A stretch of DNA of 64,000 nucleotides from assembly GCF_013364195.1 (NCBI RefSeq), contig NZ_CP054918.1:124001-188000 (forward strand). The letters run 5' to 3'. Numbering within the stretch: position 1 is the first letter of the stretch; each line of letters opens with the position of its first letter. Below, in pieces: positions 55,530 through 64,000 of this stretch. Source of the DNA: Streptomyces sp. NA04227 (GTDB lineage: Bacteria > Actinomycetota > Actinomycetes > Streptomycetales > Streptomycetaceae). A program made the position numbers and the translations under genes. The notes under the pieces are model-generated. The model saw only the letters and a list, made by a program, of their open reading frames with translations, was not told the origin of the DNA and did not search any database.

Positions 55530-55558
55530 AGGGGTACTTACGGGTAGGGGCTAGGGGT
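55530..55558. promoter_or_regulatory. AGGGGT repeat array between ABC and P450 genes
   Basis: On the plus strand AGGGGT (55530), ACGGGT (55540), AGGGGC (55546) and AGGGGT (55553) form a cluster. Read in reverse, the first is ACCCCTGA, identical to copies at 43.64 and 51.72 kb. Confidence 0.42.
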
Positions 55559-55619
55559 TGACCCGTACGGAGGCTCCTCGGGAACGTTGCATGCATCACG
55601 AATCATTTCGAGGAGTGTC

Positions 55620-56843
55620 ATGCCTGCCTCAGAGTCACAGTGCCCCGTCGTGCACGGGGCCGTGCGTGATTTCCCGTTCACCCCGATCGACGGCCTGGTC
55701 ATCGAACCGATCCTGGCCGAGCTCCGCCGCGAGGAGCCGCTCAGCCGCATCCGCCTGCCCTACGGCGGCGAGGCGTGGCTGGCCACGCGCTACCAGGACG
55801 TGCGCGACGCGCTGGCGGATCCGCGGCTGAGCCGGGCCGCGGTGGTCAACGCGGACGTACCGCGCCGCCAGGAGATGCGCGTCGGGCCCGAAGGAATCAT
55901 GTATATGGACCCGCCGGACCATTCACGGCTGCGGCGCCTGCTGACCAAGGCGTTCACCCGGCGCCGGGTCGAGATGCTGCGCCCGCGCGTCGCGCAGATC
56001 GCGGCCGAACTGGCCGAGAATCTCGCCTCGCAGGGGCCGGGCGCCGATCTGGTGGCAACGTTTTCCTGGCCCCTGCCAACACGTGTCATCTGCGAACTGC
56101 TCGGGGTGCCCTACGAGGACCGGGAGATCTTCAGCCGGGGCGCCGACGCGCTGATGCAGGGTGACACCCTGCCGCACGCCGAATTCACCGCCCGTATCAA
56201 CGAGTTGTGTGTCTACCTCGCCCGGCTGATCGCCCAGCGCAGGGCCCGGCCGACCGGGGACATGCTCACCGCGCTCATCCAGGCCAGGGACGAGGAGGAC
56301 CGGCTCACCGAGCAGGAACTGGTCTCCGTCTCGGTGGTCCTGCTCGCCGGTGGCCACGAGACCACGGCGAACCAGATCACCAACTTCCTGTACACCCTGC
56401 TGCGGCACCCCGGGCAACTGGCGCTGTTGCGCGAGAAACCGGAGCTGATGCCCCAGGCCGTGGACGAACTGATGCGGTACATCCCCCTGGGCACCGGACA
56501 CCACGCGGCGATGATCGCGACCGAGGAGCTGGAACTGGGCGGACACAAGATCGCCGAGGGTGAATCCGTCTACGTGCACATCCACTCGGCCAACCGCGAC
56601 CACGAGGTCTTCGAGAACCCGGACGACCTCGACCTCACCCGCGCGGACAACCACCACATGGGCTTCGGGCACGGTGTGCACTTCTGTGTGGGCGCCCAAC
56701 TGGCCAGGATGGAACTGGGAGTTGCGCTGGAGGCCGTACTGAACCGGTTCCCCATCCTGGAACTGGACATCGCGGACGAGGCGATCGGCTGGCGTTCCAG
56801 CCTGCTGGTCCGCGGGCCGCTCGTGCTGCCGGTGCGCTGGTGA
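55620..56843 (+). CDS. Cytochrome P450
   Basis: This 407-aa bacterial P450 has the I-helix oxygen-binding motif LLAGGHETTANQ, the K-helix ExxR region in AVDELMRYIPL, and the heme-binding loop FGHGVHFCVGAQLARME with the axial Cys. AGGAG lies 4-5 bases before the ATG at 55620. Its ferredoxin partner is encoded immediately downstream with a GTGA overlap. It probably hydroxylates the cluster product late in the pathway, as the P450s in polyether clusters do, but the site is not deducible. Confidence 0.96.
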   Translation: MPASESQCPVVHGAVRDFPFTPIDGLVIEPILAELRREEPLSRIRLPYGGEAWLATRYQDVRDALADPRLSRAAVVNADVPRRQEMRVGPEGIMYMDPPDHSRLRRLLTKAFTRRRVEMLRPRVAQIAAELAENLASQGPGADLVATFSWPLPTRVICELLGVPYEDREIFSRGADALMQGDTLPHAEFTARINELCVYLARLIAQRRARPTGDMLTALIQARDEEDRLTEQELVSVSVVLLAGGHETTANQITNFLYTLLRHPGQLALLREKPELMPQAVDELMRYIPLGTGHHAAMIATEELELGGHKIAEGESVYVHIHSANRDHEVFENPDDLDLTRADNHHMGFGHGVHFCVGAQLARMELGVALEAVLNRFPILELDIADEAIGWRSSLLVRGPLVLPVRW

Positions 56844-57091
56844 GCGCGGAGGGAGCGGCGGCGACCACGGGCTGGGAGGTCACCGTCGACCGGCTGTCGT
56901 GCTCGGGGACGGGGATGTGCGTGCACTCCGCCTCGGGGCACTTCGCCCTGGTGAACGGGCGCTCCCAGCCGGTTGGTTCACCCGTACCGCCCGACGACGC
57001 GGTCCTCGACGCCGCGGAGAACTGCCCGCTGGAGGCGATCCGGGTCGTGGACGTCGCCACCGGCAGGGTCCTCGCGCCCGAGGAGGACTGA
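56840..57091 (+). CDS. Ferredoxin, 3Fe-4S type, P450 partner
   Basis: This 83-aa ferredoxin has the three-cysteine pattern CSGTGMC (C-x5-C) followed by AENCPLEAI, typical of [3Fe-4S] ferredoxins that feed electrons to Streptomyces P450s. The GTG start at 56840 overlaps the P450 stop, so the two are co-translated. The likely reductase is encoded elsewhere. Confidence 0.93.
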   Translation: MSAEGAAATTGWEVTVDRLSCSGTGMCVHSASGHFALVNGRSQPVGSPVPPDDAVLDAAENCPLEAIRVVDVATGRVLAPEED

Positions 57092-57112
57092 GCGCCCAAG
57101 GGCCGATACGCA

Positions 57113-57162
57113 CACACACCTTCGCTCCCTTCGGATCCGGCCGAAGGGAGCGAAGGTGTGTG
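57113..57162. terminator. Bidirectional hairpin terminator
   Basis: A perfect 22-bp inverted repeat (57113-57134 and 57141-57162) with a 6-base loop lies between the convergent ferredoxin and methyltransferase genes. It ends both transcription units. Confidence 0.88.
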
Positions 57163-57184
57163 GTGACTGAGCAAGAGCGCGGGC

Positions 57185-58000
57185 TCAGAACGAGTAGCGC
57201 ATCACCCGGTTGTAGTGCCGCAGCGCCGGGATCGCGTTCATGATCTTGCAGACCACCCGCGAGGTCCACGGCATGTGGGCGATGTAGGGCGACTTGAAGA
57301 ACGTCCACGCGTCGTTGTGGGTGACGCCCGGGTGCCACTGCTCCAGGGAGGCGGGCTCCGCCAGGCCCCAGACGAACTTCTTGCCGGAGGCCTTCACCGT
57401 CCAGTGCTTGTTCATCGCCTTCACCGAGAAGGGGGTGTAGGCGTCGAAGACCAGCTGGCCGCTGGGGAAGGTGGCGAACAGCTTCTGTACGAGGTTCTTG
57501 ACCTCGTCCTCGGTGAAGTACACCAGCAGGCCCTCGGCGACGATGATCGTCGGCCGGTCGGTGGGTACCTGCTCCAGCCACGCCAGGTCCATCACCGAGG
57601 AGCCGATGATGTGGTGGTGGTCCCGGGTGGGGAACAGGCCCCGGTACAGCTCGGCGATCTCCGGCAGGTCCAGGTCGTACCACTCGACGGTGGCGGGCGG
57701 CTCGATACGGTGCACACGGCCGTCCAGGCCGGTGCCCAGGTGCAGGACGACCGCGTCGGGGTGCTCGTCGAGGAAGGAGCGGATCCAGCCGTCGATCAGC
57801 TCACCGCGGATGGCGAGGCTGATGGCGTCGTCGTCGCGCATCTTCAGCTTGCTGTAGTCGTACTCGATCGACTCGCTGACCTTCACCGCCATCCGGTCGC
57901 CCAGGATCGGCTTGGCGGACTTGGCGTCGTGGGCCCGCGAGTAGAGCGCGATCAGAAGGTTCTCGGTCTCAGCCGTGAACTGGGCCGGCTTCGTGTCCAT
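57185..58000 (-). CDS. SAM-dependent O-methyltransferase of the LCM/polyketide type
   Basis: This 271-aa protein resembles the leucine-carboxyl-methyltransferase-like family used in polyketide pathways (COG3315 type). It has a SAM-binding region VVLHLGTGLDGRVHRIEPPA, VEWYDLDLPEIAELYRGLFP and the family motif IIVAEGLLVYFTEDEV. Such enzymes methylate hydroxyl or carboxyl groups. It is the last gene of a minus-strand unit running from the PKS through an NTF2-fold protein and thioesterase, so it probably tailors the PKS product. The start is the ATG at 58000. Confidence 0.9.
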   Translation of the reverse strand: MDTKPAQFTAETENLLIALYSRAHDAKSAKPILGDRMAVKVSESIEYDYSKLKMRDDDAISLAIRGELIDGWIRSFLDEHPDAVVLHLGTGLDGRVHRIEPPATVEWYDLDLPEIAELYRGLFPTRDHHHIIGSSVMDLAWLEQVPTDRPTIIVAEGLLVYFTEDEVKNLVQKLFATFPSGQLVFDAYTPFSVKAMNKHWTVKASGKKFVWGLAEPASLEQWHPGVTHNDAWTFFKSPYIAHMPWTSRVVCKIMNAIPALRHYNRVMRYSF

Positions 58001-58043
58001 GGGGGAACCGTCTTCCGTTTCGTGAGTGCGTGAGAGGTGCGGG

Positions 58044-58835
58044 TCAGCTCGCCGGTACGACGTCCGCGAAGGCGGCGAGGTCCTCGACGACCGCACGGAT
58101 CACCTCGGCCTGGCGCGGCGTCAGGTAGAAGTGCCCGCCGGGGAAGGTGCGGAAGGTGAAGGGGCCGGTGGTGAGTCCGGCCCACTCCCGGGCCTCGGCG
58201 ATGCTCACACGCGGGTCGGACTCTCCGGTGAGCGCGCTGACGGGCGAGGTGAGTGGCGGGCTCGCGCCGTCCGGGCGGTACCGGTAGGTCTCGATCGCCT
58301 TGTAGTCGCTGCGGATCGAGGGCAGCACCATGCGCAGCAGTTCCTCGTCGGCGAGGATGCCGGAGTCGGTGCCGCTGAGCGCGCGGATCTCGGCGATCAG
58401 GGCGTCGTCGCCGCGCTGGTGCACGTTCTCCTCACGGTGCACGGTGGGCGCCCGCCGGCCGGAGACGATCAGGCCCCGCAGCGGGGTCCCGTCGCGCTCG
58501 AACCTGCGGGCCAGCTCGAAGGAGAGCACCGCGCCCATGCTGTGGCCGAAGAGCACCATCGGCCGGTCGTTCCAGGGGCGCAGTGCCTCGTAGATCTCTT
58601 CCACCAGCGCCGCCGTGGTGTCGAGCAGCGGCTCGCTGCGCCGGTCCTGGCGGCCCGGGTACTGGATCGCCAGGACGTCGGCGTGCTCGGCGAGCGTCTG
58701 GGAGAAGGGAAAGAAGAAGGACGCGGAACCGCCGGCGTGCGGCAGGCACACCAGACGTACCGGCTTGTCGGGTGCGGGATGGAAGCGCCGTACCCACAGC
58801 TCGTTGTCGGCGTCCGGGGTGCCTTGCGTGCTCAT
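58044..58835 (-). CDS. Type II thioesterase (second copy)
   Basis: This 263-aa thioesterase has RLVCLPHAGGSASFFFPFSQ, IQYPGRQDRRSEPL, the nucleophile motif VLFGHSMGAVLSFELARRF and the catalytic His in FPGGHFYLTPRQAEV. It differs enough from the copy at 42.8 kb to suggest a separate role. Since the visible PKS lacks a terminal thioesterase, this enzyme might release the chain as well as edit it. GAAGGAG precedes the ATG. Confidence 0.94.
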   Translation of the reverse strand: MSTQGTPDADNELWVRRFHPAPDKPVRLVCLPHAGGSASFFFPFSQTLAEHADVLAIQYPGRQDRRSEPLLDTTAALVEEIYEALRPWNDRPMVLFGHSMGAVLSFELARRFERDGTPLRGLIVSGRRAPTVHREENVHQRGDDALIAEIRALSGTDSGILADEELLRMVLPSIRSDYKAIETYRYRPDGASPPLTSPVSALTGESDPRVSIAEAREWAGLTTGPFTFRTFPGGHFYLTPRQAEVIRAVVEDLAAFADVVPAS

Positions 58836-58876
58836 GTCCGTGCGTTCTCCTTCGTTCCTGGTGTGGCTCGGTGCGG

Positions 58877-59263
58877 TCAGAGGCCGATGTCGGTCATACC
58901 CCAGAAGACGCGCAGGCTGTCGATCTTGCCCTCGGGGGTGAGGGTCAGGACGTCGACGGCGTTGATCTTCACGCGGGTCTTGTTCGGGTCGAGGATGTTG
59001 GTCATCTCCGCGGCCAAGGCCACGGCGACGGACTTGCCGTCCTGTCCGGCCGAGAGGTGGCCGGGCTCGACCTTGACCTCGGCGGTGACGTTGCTGTTGA
59101 AGTACTCGCGCTGCGCGGCGCGGCCCTCACGCACGTCCTTGCCGACCGGGTCCTCGATGGTGGCGTCCTCGGTGAAGAGCTCGAGGATCGCGTCCACGTC
59201 GCCCTCGTTCACCTTGCGGAAGTACTCCGCCACGATCTCCTTGCGCTTCTGCTCGTCCAGCAT
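58877..59263 (-). CDS. NTF2-fold protein, possible third epoxide hydrolase/cyclase or isomerase
   Basis: This 128-aa NTF2/SnoaL-fold protein starts MLDEQKRKEIVAEYFRKVNE, nearly matching the N-terminus of the copy at 52276. It keeps the TIEDPVG motif and ends RVFWGMTDIGL. It is shorter than the pair at 51.8-52.7 kb because it lacks the YLPLGP segment, so its function may differ (isomerase or cyclase). CAGGAGGACTGG supports the ATG at 59263. It lies directly downstream of the PKS gene and was presumably transcribed with it. Confidence 0.78.
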   Translation of the reverse strand: MLDEQKRKEIVAEYFRKVNEGDVDAILELFTEDATIEDPVGKDVREGRAAQREYFNSNVTAEVKVEPGHLSAGQDGKSVAVALAAEMTNILDPNKTRVKINAVDVLTLTPEGKIDSLRVFWGMTDIGL

Positions 59264-59359
59264 CCAGTCCTCCTGATGGTGATGGTGTTGCGCGCGGCAG
59301 GTTAGCCACGCGTTTTAGAGCGGCGCTTGTGCCGGGTGACGGTCGTCGGGGGACGGCCG

Positions 59360-62300
59360 TCAGATCCGGTGCGGCTCCCGCTGGAACGGGTAGGTCGGCA
59401 GGTCCGCGCGGCGGGCCCCCGATCCGGTGAACACGGCCGCCCAGTCGATGCGGGCACCGGCCACGTACCGCTCGGCGAGCAGGGCGAGCACCTCGGGTAC
59501 GCCCGCCCGCGCGGCCTCGAAGGCCTCGGGGGCTGTGGTCGCCGGATCCGGTGCCGCGAAGGCGGCCGTCCAGAACGCGGCGTCCGCCAGGCGTTCCTCG
59601 GTGACTTCCTGCCCGTCCGTGGTGGTGAAGTGCCGGGCGGGCTCGGCGAGTTCCCTCTCGCGCAGGGCACGTCGTACGGCCTGTTCGCCCTCGCCGCCGG
59701 TGAGTGCGGCTAGCAGAGCCACGGCGTGTTCCAGGCCGAGGATCCCGGCCACGTGCGCGGCGGCGAGGGTGCCCGCGCCGTGGGCGCGCGGTTCGGCGGG
59801 GGCGATGCCCCAGCTCTCGCACAGCCGGTACAGCGCGACCTCGTGGGCGAAGGCCTCGGCCGCGGCGGGCGGCGGAGCCGGGAGTCGTACGTCGAGGTGG
59901 GCGCGGACCTCGTCCCAGGCCTCGGCGAACGCCGGGAAGGCGGCGCGCAGTTCCTCCGTCTCACGGCCCGTTCCGACGGCGCCGCCGGTGAACAGGACGG
60001 CGGTACGCGGGACTTCGACGGGTGCCGTGGTGACCGCGGGCGAGGGGCGGCCCTCGGCGACGGCGGTGAGCGCCTCGATGAGTCCCGCGCGGTCGGTGGC
60101 GACCACGGCGGCCCGGCTCTCGAAGCGGGCCCGGCCGGTCGCCAGCGAGTGGGCGAGGTCCAGCGGCGAGAGGTCCGTACGGTCCTCCAACGCGGCCCGC
60201 AGCAGGGCGGCTTGGTCCTTGAGCGCCTGCTCGGTACGGGCGGACAGCGGTACGGGTACGGGGCCTCCGGCCGCCCCGGCAGCGGTGGGCGTCCGGTGAC
60301 CCGGAGCCTCGGGTGCCTCCTCCAGGATGATGTGGGCCTCGGTGCCGCTGGCGCCGAGCGAGGTCACACCCGCCCGCCGCGGACCCTCGGCGCGCTGCCA
60401 GGCGGTGGCCTCGGTGACGAGTTCCACGGCACCCGCCGACCAGTCGACCCGGCTCGCGGGCTCCTTGATGTGCAGGGTCTGCGGCAAGAGGCCGTGGCGC
60501 ATCGACAGGACGGTCTTGATCACGCCGGTGATGCCCGAAGCGGCCTGCGGGTGACCGATGTTGGACTTGACGGTGCCGAGCTTCAGCGGCCTACCCTCGG
60601 GCCGTTCCCTTCCGTACGTGGCGAGCAGTGCCTCGGCCTCGACGGCGTCGCCGAGCGGGGTGCCGGTGCCGTGTGCCTCGACCACGTCGATCTGGGCGGC
60701 GCCGAGCCCGGCGTCGGCGAGCGCGTCGCGGATGAGGCGCTGCTGCGAGGCCCCGTTGGGCGCGGTGAGACCGTTGCTGGCGCCGTGGTGACCGACCGCC
60801 GAGCCACGGACCACGGCGAGCACCTGGTGGCCCGACTCCCGTGCCCGAGACAGCCGTTCGACGAGGATCATCGCGGCTCCCTCGCCCCAGCCGGTGCCGT
60901 CCGCGTCCTCGGAGAAGGGCTTGCATCGGCCGTCGGCGGCGGCGCCGCCCATGTGGTGCCAGGCGACGGGGCTGGACAGGACGGTGACACCGCCGGCGAG
61001 GGCCATGGTGCTCTCGCCGTGCCGCACGGAGCGCACCGCGAGGTGCAGGGCGACGGCGGACGAGGAGCAGCCGGTGTCGACGGTCAGGGTGGGTCCGTTG
61101 AGGTTGAGCGCGTAGGCGAGGCGGCCGGAGGCGATGGCCGGGGCGATGCCGCTGCCGAGGTGCGGTTCGCTCTCGGTGGGGATGCGCTCGGAGGGCAGGA
61201 AGCCCTGGTAGCCGAGGCCCGCGAAGACGCCGACCTTCTCGTCGGTCAGGGCGCGCGGGTCGACTCCGGCCCGTTCGAAGGACTCCCAGGCCAGTTCGAG
61301 CAGGAGGCGCTGCTGCGGGTCCATGACCATGGCCTCGTGCGGCGAGATGCCGAAGAACTCGGCGTCGAAGTCGTGGATGCCGTGCAGCAGTCCGGCCTGG
61401 CTGAGCATCCGTACGGCCTGCGGGTCGCCCTGGCTGCCGTCGCCGAAGAGCGCCTCGGTGTTCCAGCCGCGGTCCCCCGGCAGGTCACCGACGAGGTCCT
61501 CCCCCGCGGCCACCGCCCGCCACAGTTCCTCCGGGCTGCTGATGCCTCCGGCCAGCCGGCAGCTCATGCCGACGATGACCACCGGGTCGTCGTCCACGGC
61601 GGCCGCGCCCGGCGTCGCCGCGACGGTCCGCGCCTCGTCCGCGGCGGTGCCGAGGAGTTCGCCGCCGAGGAAGCGGGCGAGCGCCGTCGGGTTCGGGTGG
61701 TCGAAGACCAAAGTGGTGGGCAGCTTGAGTCCGGTGGCGGCGGTGAGCCGGTTGCGCAGTTCGACGACGGTCAGCGAGTCGAAGCCGATCTCGCGGAAGG
61801 CGCGGCCGGGTTCGACGTCCTCGGCCCCGGCGTGGCCGAGCACCGAGGCGGCCTGGCCGCGCACCAGGTCGAGCAGCAACTGCTCCCGCTCGGCGGGTGC
61901 GGCGGCGCGCAGTTCGCGCACCAGGTCGGAGGCGGACTCCTCGGCCTCCTTGGGCGCGGTGCCCACGGCCGGGGCGAGCGTCCCGCGGACCTCCGGCAGA
62001 TCGCCGATCAGGGCGCTGGGCCGCTCGGAGGTGAATCCGGGCGCGAACCTCTCCCAGTTCATGTCGGCCACGGCCACGAAGGTCTCGTCGTGCTCGACGG
62101 CCTGTCGCAGCGCCGCGAGCGCGCGCTCGGGCGGCATCTCGTTGACGCCGCGCCGACGCATGTACTCCCCCGCGCCCTCCAGCGCCATCATGCCGCCGCT
62201 CCAGCCGCCCCAGGCGATGGAGGTGGCACTCAGGCCGCGGGCACGGCGCTGTTCGGCGAGTGCGTCGAGGTAGGCGTTGGCGGCCCCGTACGCGGTGTGC

Positions 62301-64000
62301 CGCCCGGCGCCCCAGACGCCGGAGCTGGAGGAGAACAGCACGAAGGCGTCGAGTTCGCGCTCGCCGAGGAGGGCGTCCAGGTGTGCGGCACCGCGCACCT
62401 TGCCCGCGGTCAGCTGGGCGAAGTCCTCGGCGGTGGTGTCCGTGGCGAGAGTGGACTGCGGCAGCCCGGCGGCGTGTACGACGGCGCTGAGCGGCTGGTC
62501 CTCGGGCACGGCGGCCAGTACGGCGGCGAGCGCGTCCCGGTCGGCGGCGTCGCAGGCCGCCAGGGTGACCTCGGTGCCCGACTCCCTTATTTCCCGGGCG
62601 AGTTCGGCGGCTCCGGGCGCCTCGGGCCCGCGCCTGCTGGTGAGGACGAGGTGTGCGGCGCCGTTCTCGGCCAGCCAGCGGGCCACATGGGCGCCGACCC
62701 CGCCCGTACCGCCCGTGACGAGTACCGTCCCGCGCGGCTGCCAGACCCGCTCCGGGGCGGCGTCGTGCAGCGGCCGCCGCGTCAGGCGTCGGCCGAAGGT
62801 TCCGGTGGCGCGGACGGCGAGCTGGTCCTCGTCGCCGATACCCGCGAGCGCCTTCGCCACCCGGCCGAGCGCGCGCTCGTCGAGGGTGGCGGGCAGGTCG
62901 ATCAACCCGCCCCAGACTGCGGGCAGTTCGAGCGCCACGGCCCGGCCGAGACCCCACAGCGCGGCCTGGTCCGGCAGCGCGGGCCGGTCGCCCTGGCCGA
63001 CCGAGACGGCCCCGCTCGTGGCGCACCACAGGGGCGCGGTGACGGAGGCGTCGGCGAGCGCCTGGACGAGTACGAGGGTGGCGGCGGGGTCGGCTCCGGC
63101 CGGTGTGCCAAGGAGCGAGAGGATGCCGCGCAGCTCGGGCAACGTGCCGCTGGTGTCGGCCAGTTGAGCCGACAGCGCGGTACGTCCGAGGGCGAGTGGA
63201 TCGGTTTCCAGGACGACACTCTCGGCGCCGTTCGCGGTCAGCCCGGCGGCGAGCGCGGCGGCCCTGCCGTCCGGGTCCCCGCCCTCCGGGGCGACGATCA
63301 GCCAGGTCCCGTCGAGCGTGGCCCCGGCGGCGGTGACCGGCTTCCACGCGATGCCGTAGCGCCAGGAGTCCAGGGCCGACCGCTCCCGCTGGGCGCGCCG
63401 CCAGGAGCCGAGCGCGGGCAGCAGCTCGCCGAGCGCGGCCCTCGCGGACTCACTGTCCAGGCTCGCGACCGTGCCGGTCAGCGCGGCGAGGTCCTCCCGC
63501 TCCACGGCGTCCCAGAAGGCCTCTTCCACCTCGTCCACGGCGTGCCGCTCCCCCACCCCTTCGGGCTGGGCGGCACCGGACGTCAGCCAGTAGCTCTGCC
63601 GCTGGAAGGCGTAGGTCGGCAGGTCGACACGGCGGGCGCCGCCTGCGGCGAAGACGGCGTTCCAGTCGACGGCCACGCCCCGGGTCCAGGCCTCGGCGAG
63701 GGACGTCAACACCCGTCGCAGACCGCCTTCTTGACGACGGAGCGTGCCCTGCGCGACGACCTCCGCACCCGCGTCGTCGGCCGTCTCCGATATGCCGTAC
63801 GTCAGGACAGGGTGCGCACTCGACTCCACGAACACGTCGAAACCGTCGGCGAGCAGAGCCCGTACGACCGGCTCGAAGCTCACCGGGCGACGGCAGTTCT
63901 CGTACCAGTACGCGGCATCCAACTCGACGCCGGTCAACGCCTCACCCGTGACCGTCGAGTACAGCGGAACACTGCCCTCACGCGGCTCCACGAAGGACAA
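59360..64000 (-). CDS. Modular type I polyketide synthase, 3' end (AT)-KR-ACP / KS-vestigial AT
   Basis: The visible 1546 residues are the C-terminal part of a larger PKS that continues beyond the right edge. In order they hold the end of an acyltransferase, a ketoreductase with VTGGTGGVG (about residue 430) and SSSSGVWGAGRHTAYGAANA (Trp present, no LDD motif: A-type), and an ACP with GFDSL (about 745). A ketosynthase with VDTGCSSSAVALH (about 977), HGTGT and NIGHPQ follows, then an acyltransferase-like remnant. In the remnant GHSxG reads AHGAG (59771-59785), the FPGQG start is LFTGG, and about 100 residues are missing. The gene then stops without ACP or thioesterase. The last module cannot extend normally. 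Confidence 0.95.
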   Translation of the reverse strand: MSFVEPREGSVPLYSTVTGEALTGVELDAAYWYENCRRPVSFEPVVRALLADGFDVFVESSAHPVLTYGISETADDAGAEVVAQGTLRRQEGGLRRVLTSLAEAWTRGVAVDWNAVFAAGGARRVDLPTYAFQRQSYWLTSGAAQPEGVGERHAVDEVEEAFWDAVEREDLAALTGTVASLDSESARAALGELLPALGSWRRAQRERSALDSWRYGIAWKPVTAAGATLDGTWLIVAPEGGDPDGRAAALAAGLTANGAESVVLETDPLALGRTALSAQLADTSGTLPELRGILSLLGTPAGADPAATLVLVQALADASVTAPLWCATSGAVSVGQGDRPALPDQAALWGLGRAVALELPAVWGGLIDLPATLDERALGRVAKALAGIGDEDQLAVRATGTFGRRLTRRPLHDAAPERVWQPRGTVLVTGGTGGVGAHVARWLAENGAAHLVLTSRRGPEAPGAAELAREIRESGTEVTLAACDAADRDALAAVLAAVPEDQPLSAVVHAAGLPQSTLATDTTAEDFAQLTAGKVRGAAHLDALLGERELDAFVLFSSSSGVWGAGRHTAYGAANAYLDALAEQRRARGLSATSIAWGGWSGGMMALEGAGEYMRRRGVNEMPPERALAALRQAVEHDETFVAVADMNWERFAPGFTSERPSALIGDLPEVRGTLAPAVGTAPKEAEESASDLVRELRAAAPAEREQLLLDLVRGQAASVLGHAGAEDVEPGRAFREIGFDSLTVVELRNRLTAATGLKLPTTLVFDHPNPTALARFLGGELLGTAADEARTVAATPGAAAVDDDPVVIVGMSCRLAGGISSPEELWRAVAAGEDLVGDLPGDRGWNTEALFGDGSQGDPQAVRMLSQAGLLHGIHDFDAEFFGISPHEAMVMDPQQRLLLELAWESFERAGVDPRALTDEKVGVFAGLGYQGFLPSERIPTESEPHLGSGIAPAIASGRLAYALNLNGPTLTVDTGCSSSAVALHLAVRSVRHGESTMALAGGVTVLSSPVAWHHMGGAAADGRCKPFSEDADGTGWGEGAAMILVERLSRARESGHQVLAVVRGSAVGHHGASNGLTAPNGASQQRLIRDALADAGLGAAQIDVVEAHGTGTPLGDAVEAEALLATYGRERPEGRPLKLGTVKSNIGHPQAASGITGVIKTVLSMRHGLLPQTLHIKEPASRVDWSAGAVELVTEATAWQRAEGPRRAGVTSLGASGTEAHIILEEAPEAPGHRTPTAAGAAGGPVPVPLSARTEQALKDQAALLRAALEDRTDLSPLDLAHSLATGRARFESRAAVVATDRAGLIEALTAVAEGRPSPAVTTAPVEVPRTAVLFTGGAVGTGRETEELRAAFPAFAEAWDEVRAHLDVRLPAPPPAAAEAFAHEVALYRLCESWGIAPAEPRAHGAGTLAAAHVAGILGLEHAVALLAALTGGEGEQAVRRALRERELAEPARHFTTTDGQEVTEERLADAAFWTAAFAAPDPATTAPEAFEAARAGVPEVLALLAERYVAGARIDWAAVFTGSGARRADLPTYPFQREPHRI

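Noticed and set aside
1..64000. CRISPR arrays, tRNA/rRNA genes and insertion sequences
   Set aside because: No regularly spaced repeat-spacer units, cloverleaf genes or transposase-like frames with terminal repeats were seen.

Overview
The window looks like a Streptomyces chromosome segment. It is very GC-rich with strong third-position GC bias, has many overlapping ATGA/GTGA gene junctions, and carries characteristic Streptomyces families: a SARP regulator, a giant LuxR (LAL) regulator, a type I polyketide synthase, a 2-methylisoborneol operon with an encapsulin, and a Tpg/Tap-like pair. No tRNA, rRNA, CRISPR array or insertion sequence was seen. Assignments come from reading translated sequence and motifs; no database search was run.

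Region 1 (1-15.9 kb) is a potassium-homeostasis island. On the minus strand lies a 27-aa membrane peptide, then kdpF-A-B-C, kdpE and kdpD (kdpD runs off the left edge). Next come a KimA/APC-type permease, a second complete KdpD-like kinase with no response regulator beside it, a broken SDR gene and a second APC-type permease. Five clusters of TTGACG-like direct repeats, mostly with the same 11-21-11 bp spacing, lie in front of these units and are good candidates for KdpE operators.

Region 2 (16-28.3 kb) is mostly ordinary accessory material: a small membrane protein, a VOC protein, a two-gene unit resembling telomere terminal protein Tpg and its partner Tap, a degenerate EF-Tu-like G protein, a DeoR regulator divergent from an MFS exporter, a SUKH/SMI1 protein, a compositionally odd LuxR regulator, a DinB-like protein and two paralogous membrane-anchored proteins.

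Region 3 (28.4 kb to the right edge) is biosynthetic. It starts with an Sfp-type PPTase, an acyl-CoA dehydrogenase and a fatty acyl-AMP ligase, divergent from a SARP regulator. A DUF5988 protein follows, then the encapsulin / 2-methylisoborneol synthase / GPP methyltransferase operon. Next are a condensation-carrier didomain protein with a degenerate active site, a type II thioesterase, two unrelated housekeeping-type genes and a LAL regulator. The final part holds a MonCI/Lsd18-like flavin epoxidase, three MonB/Lsd19-like small proteins, an ABC exporter of the tetronasin-resistance type, a P450 with its ferredoxin, a methyltransferase, a second thioesterase and the 3' end of a modular PKS.

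The epoxidase plus NTF2-fold proteins suggest a product built by epoxidation and epoxide-opening cyclisation, as in polyether ionophores. The visible PKS ends in a ketosynthase followed by a vestigial acyltransferase, with no carrier protein or thioesterase. Arrays of ACCCCT(A/G)A-type repeats in three to four cluster promoters may be binding sites for a cluster regulator.
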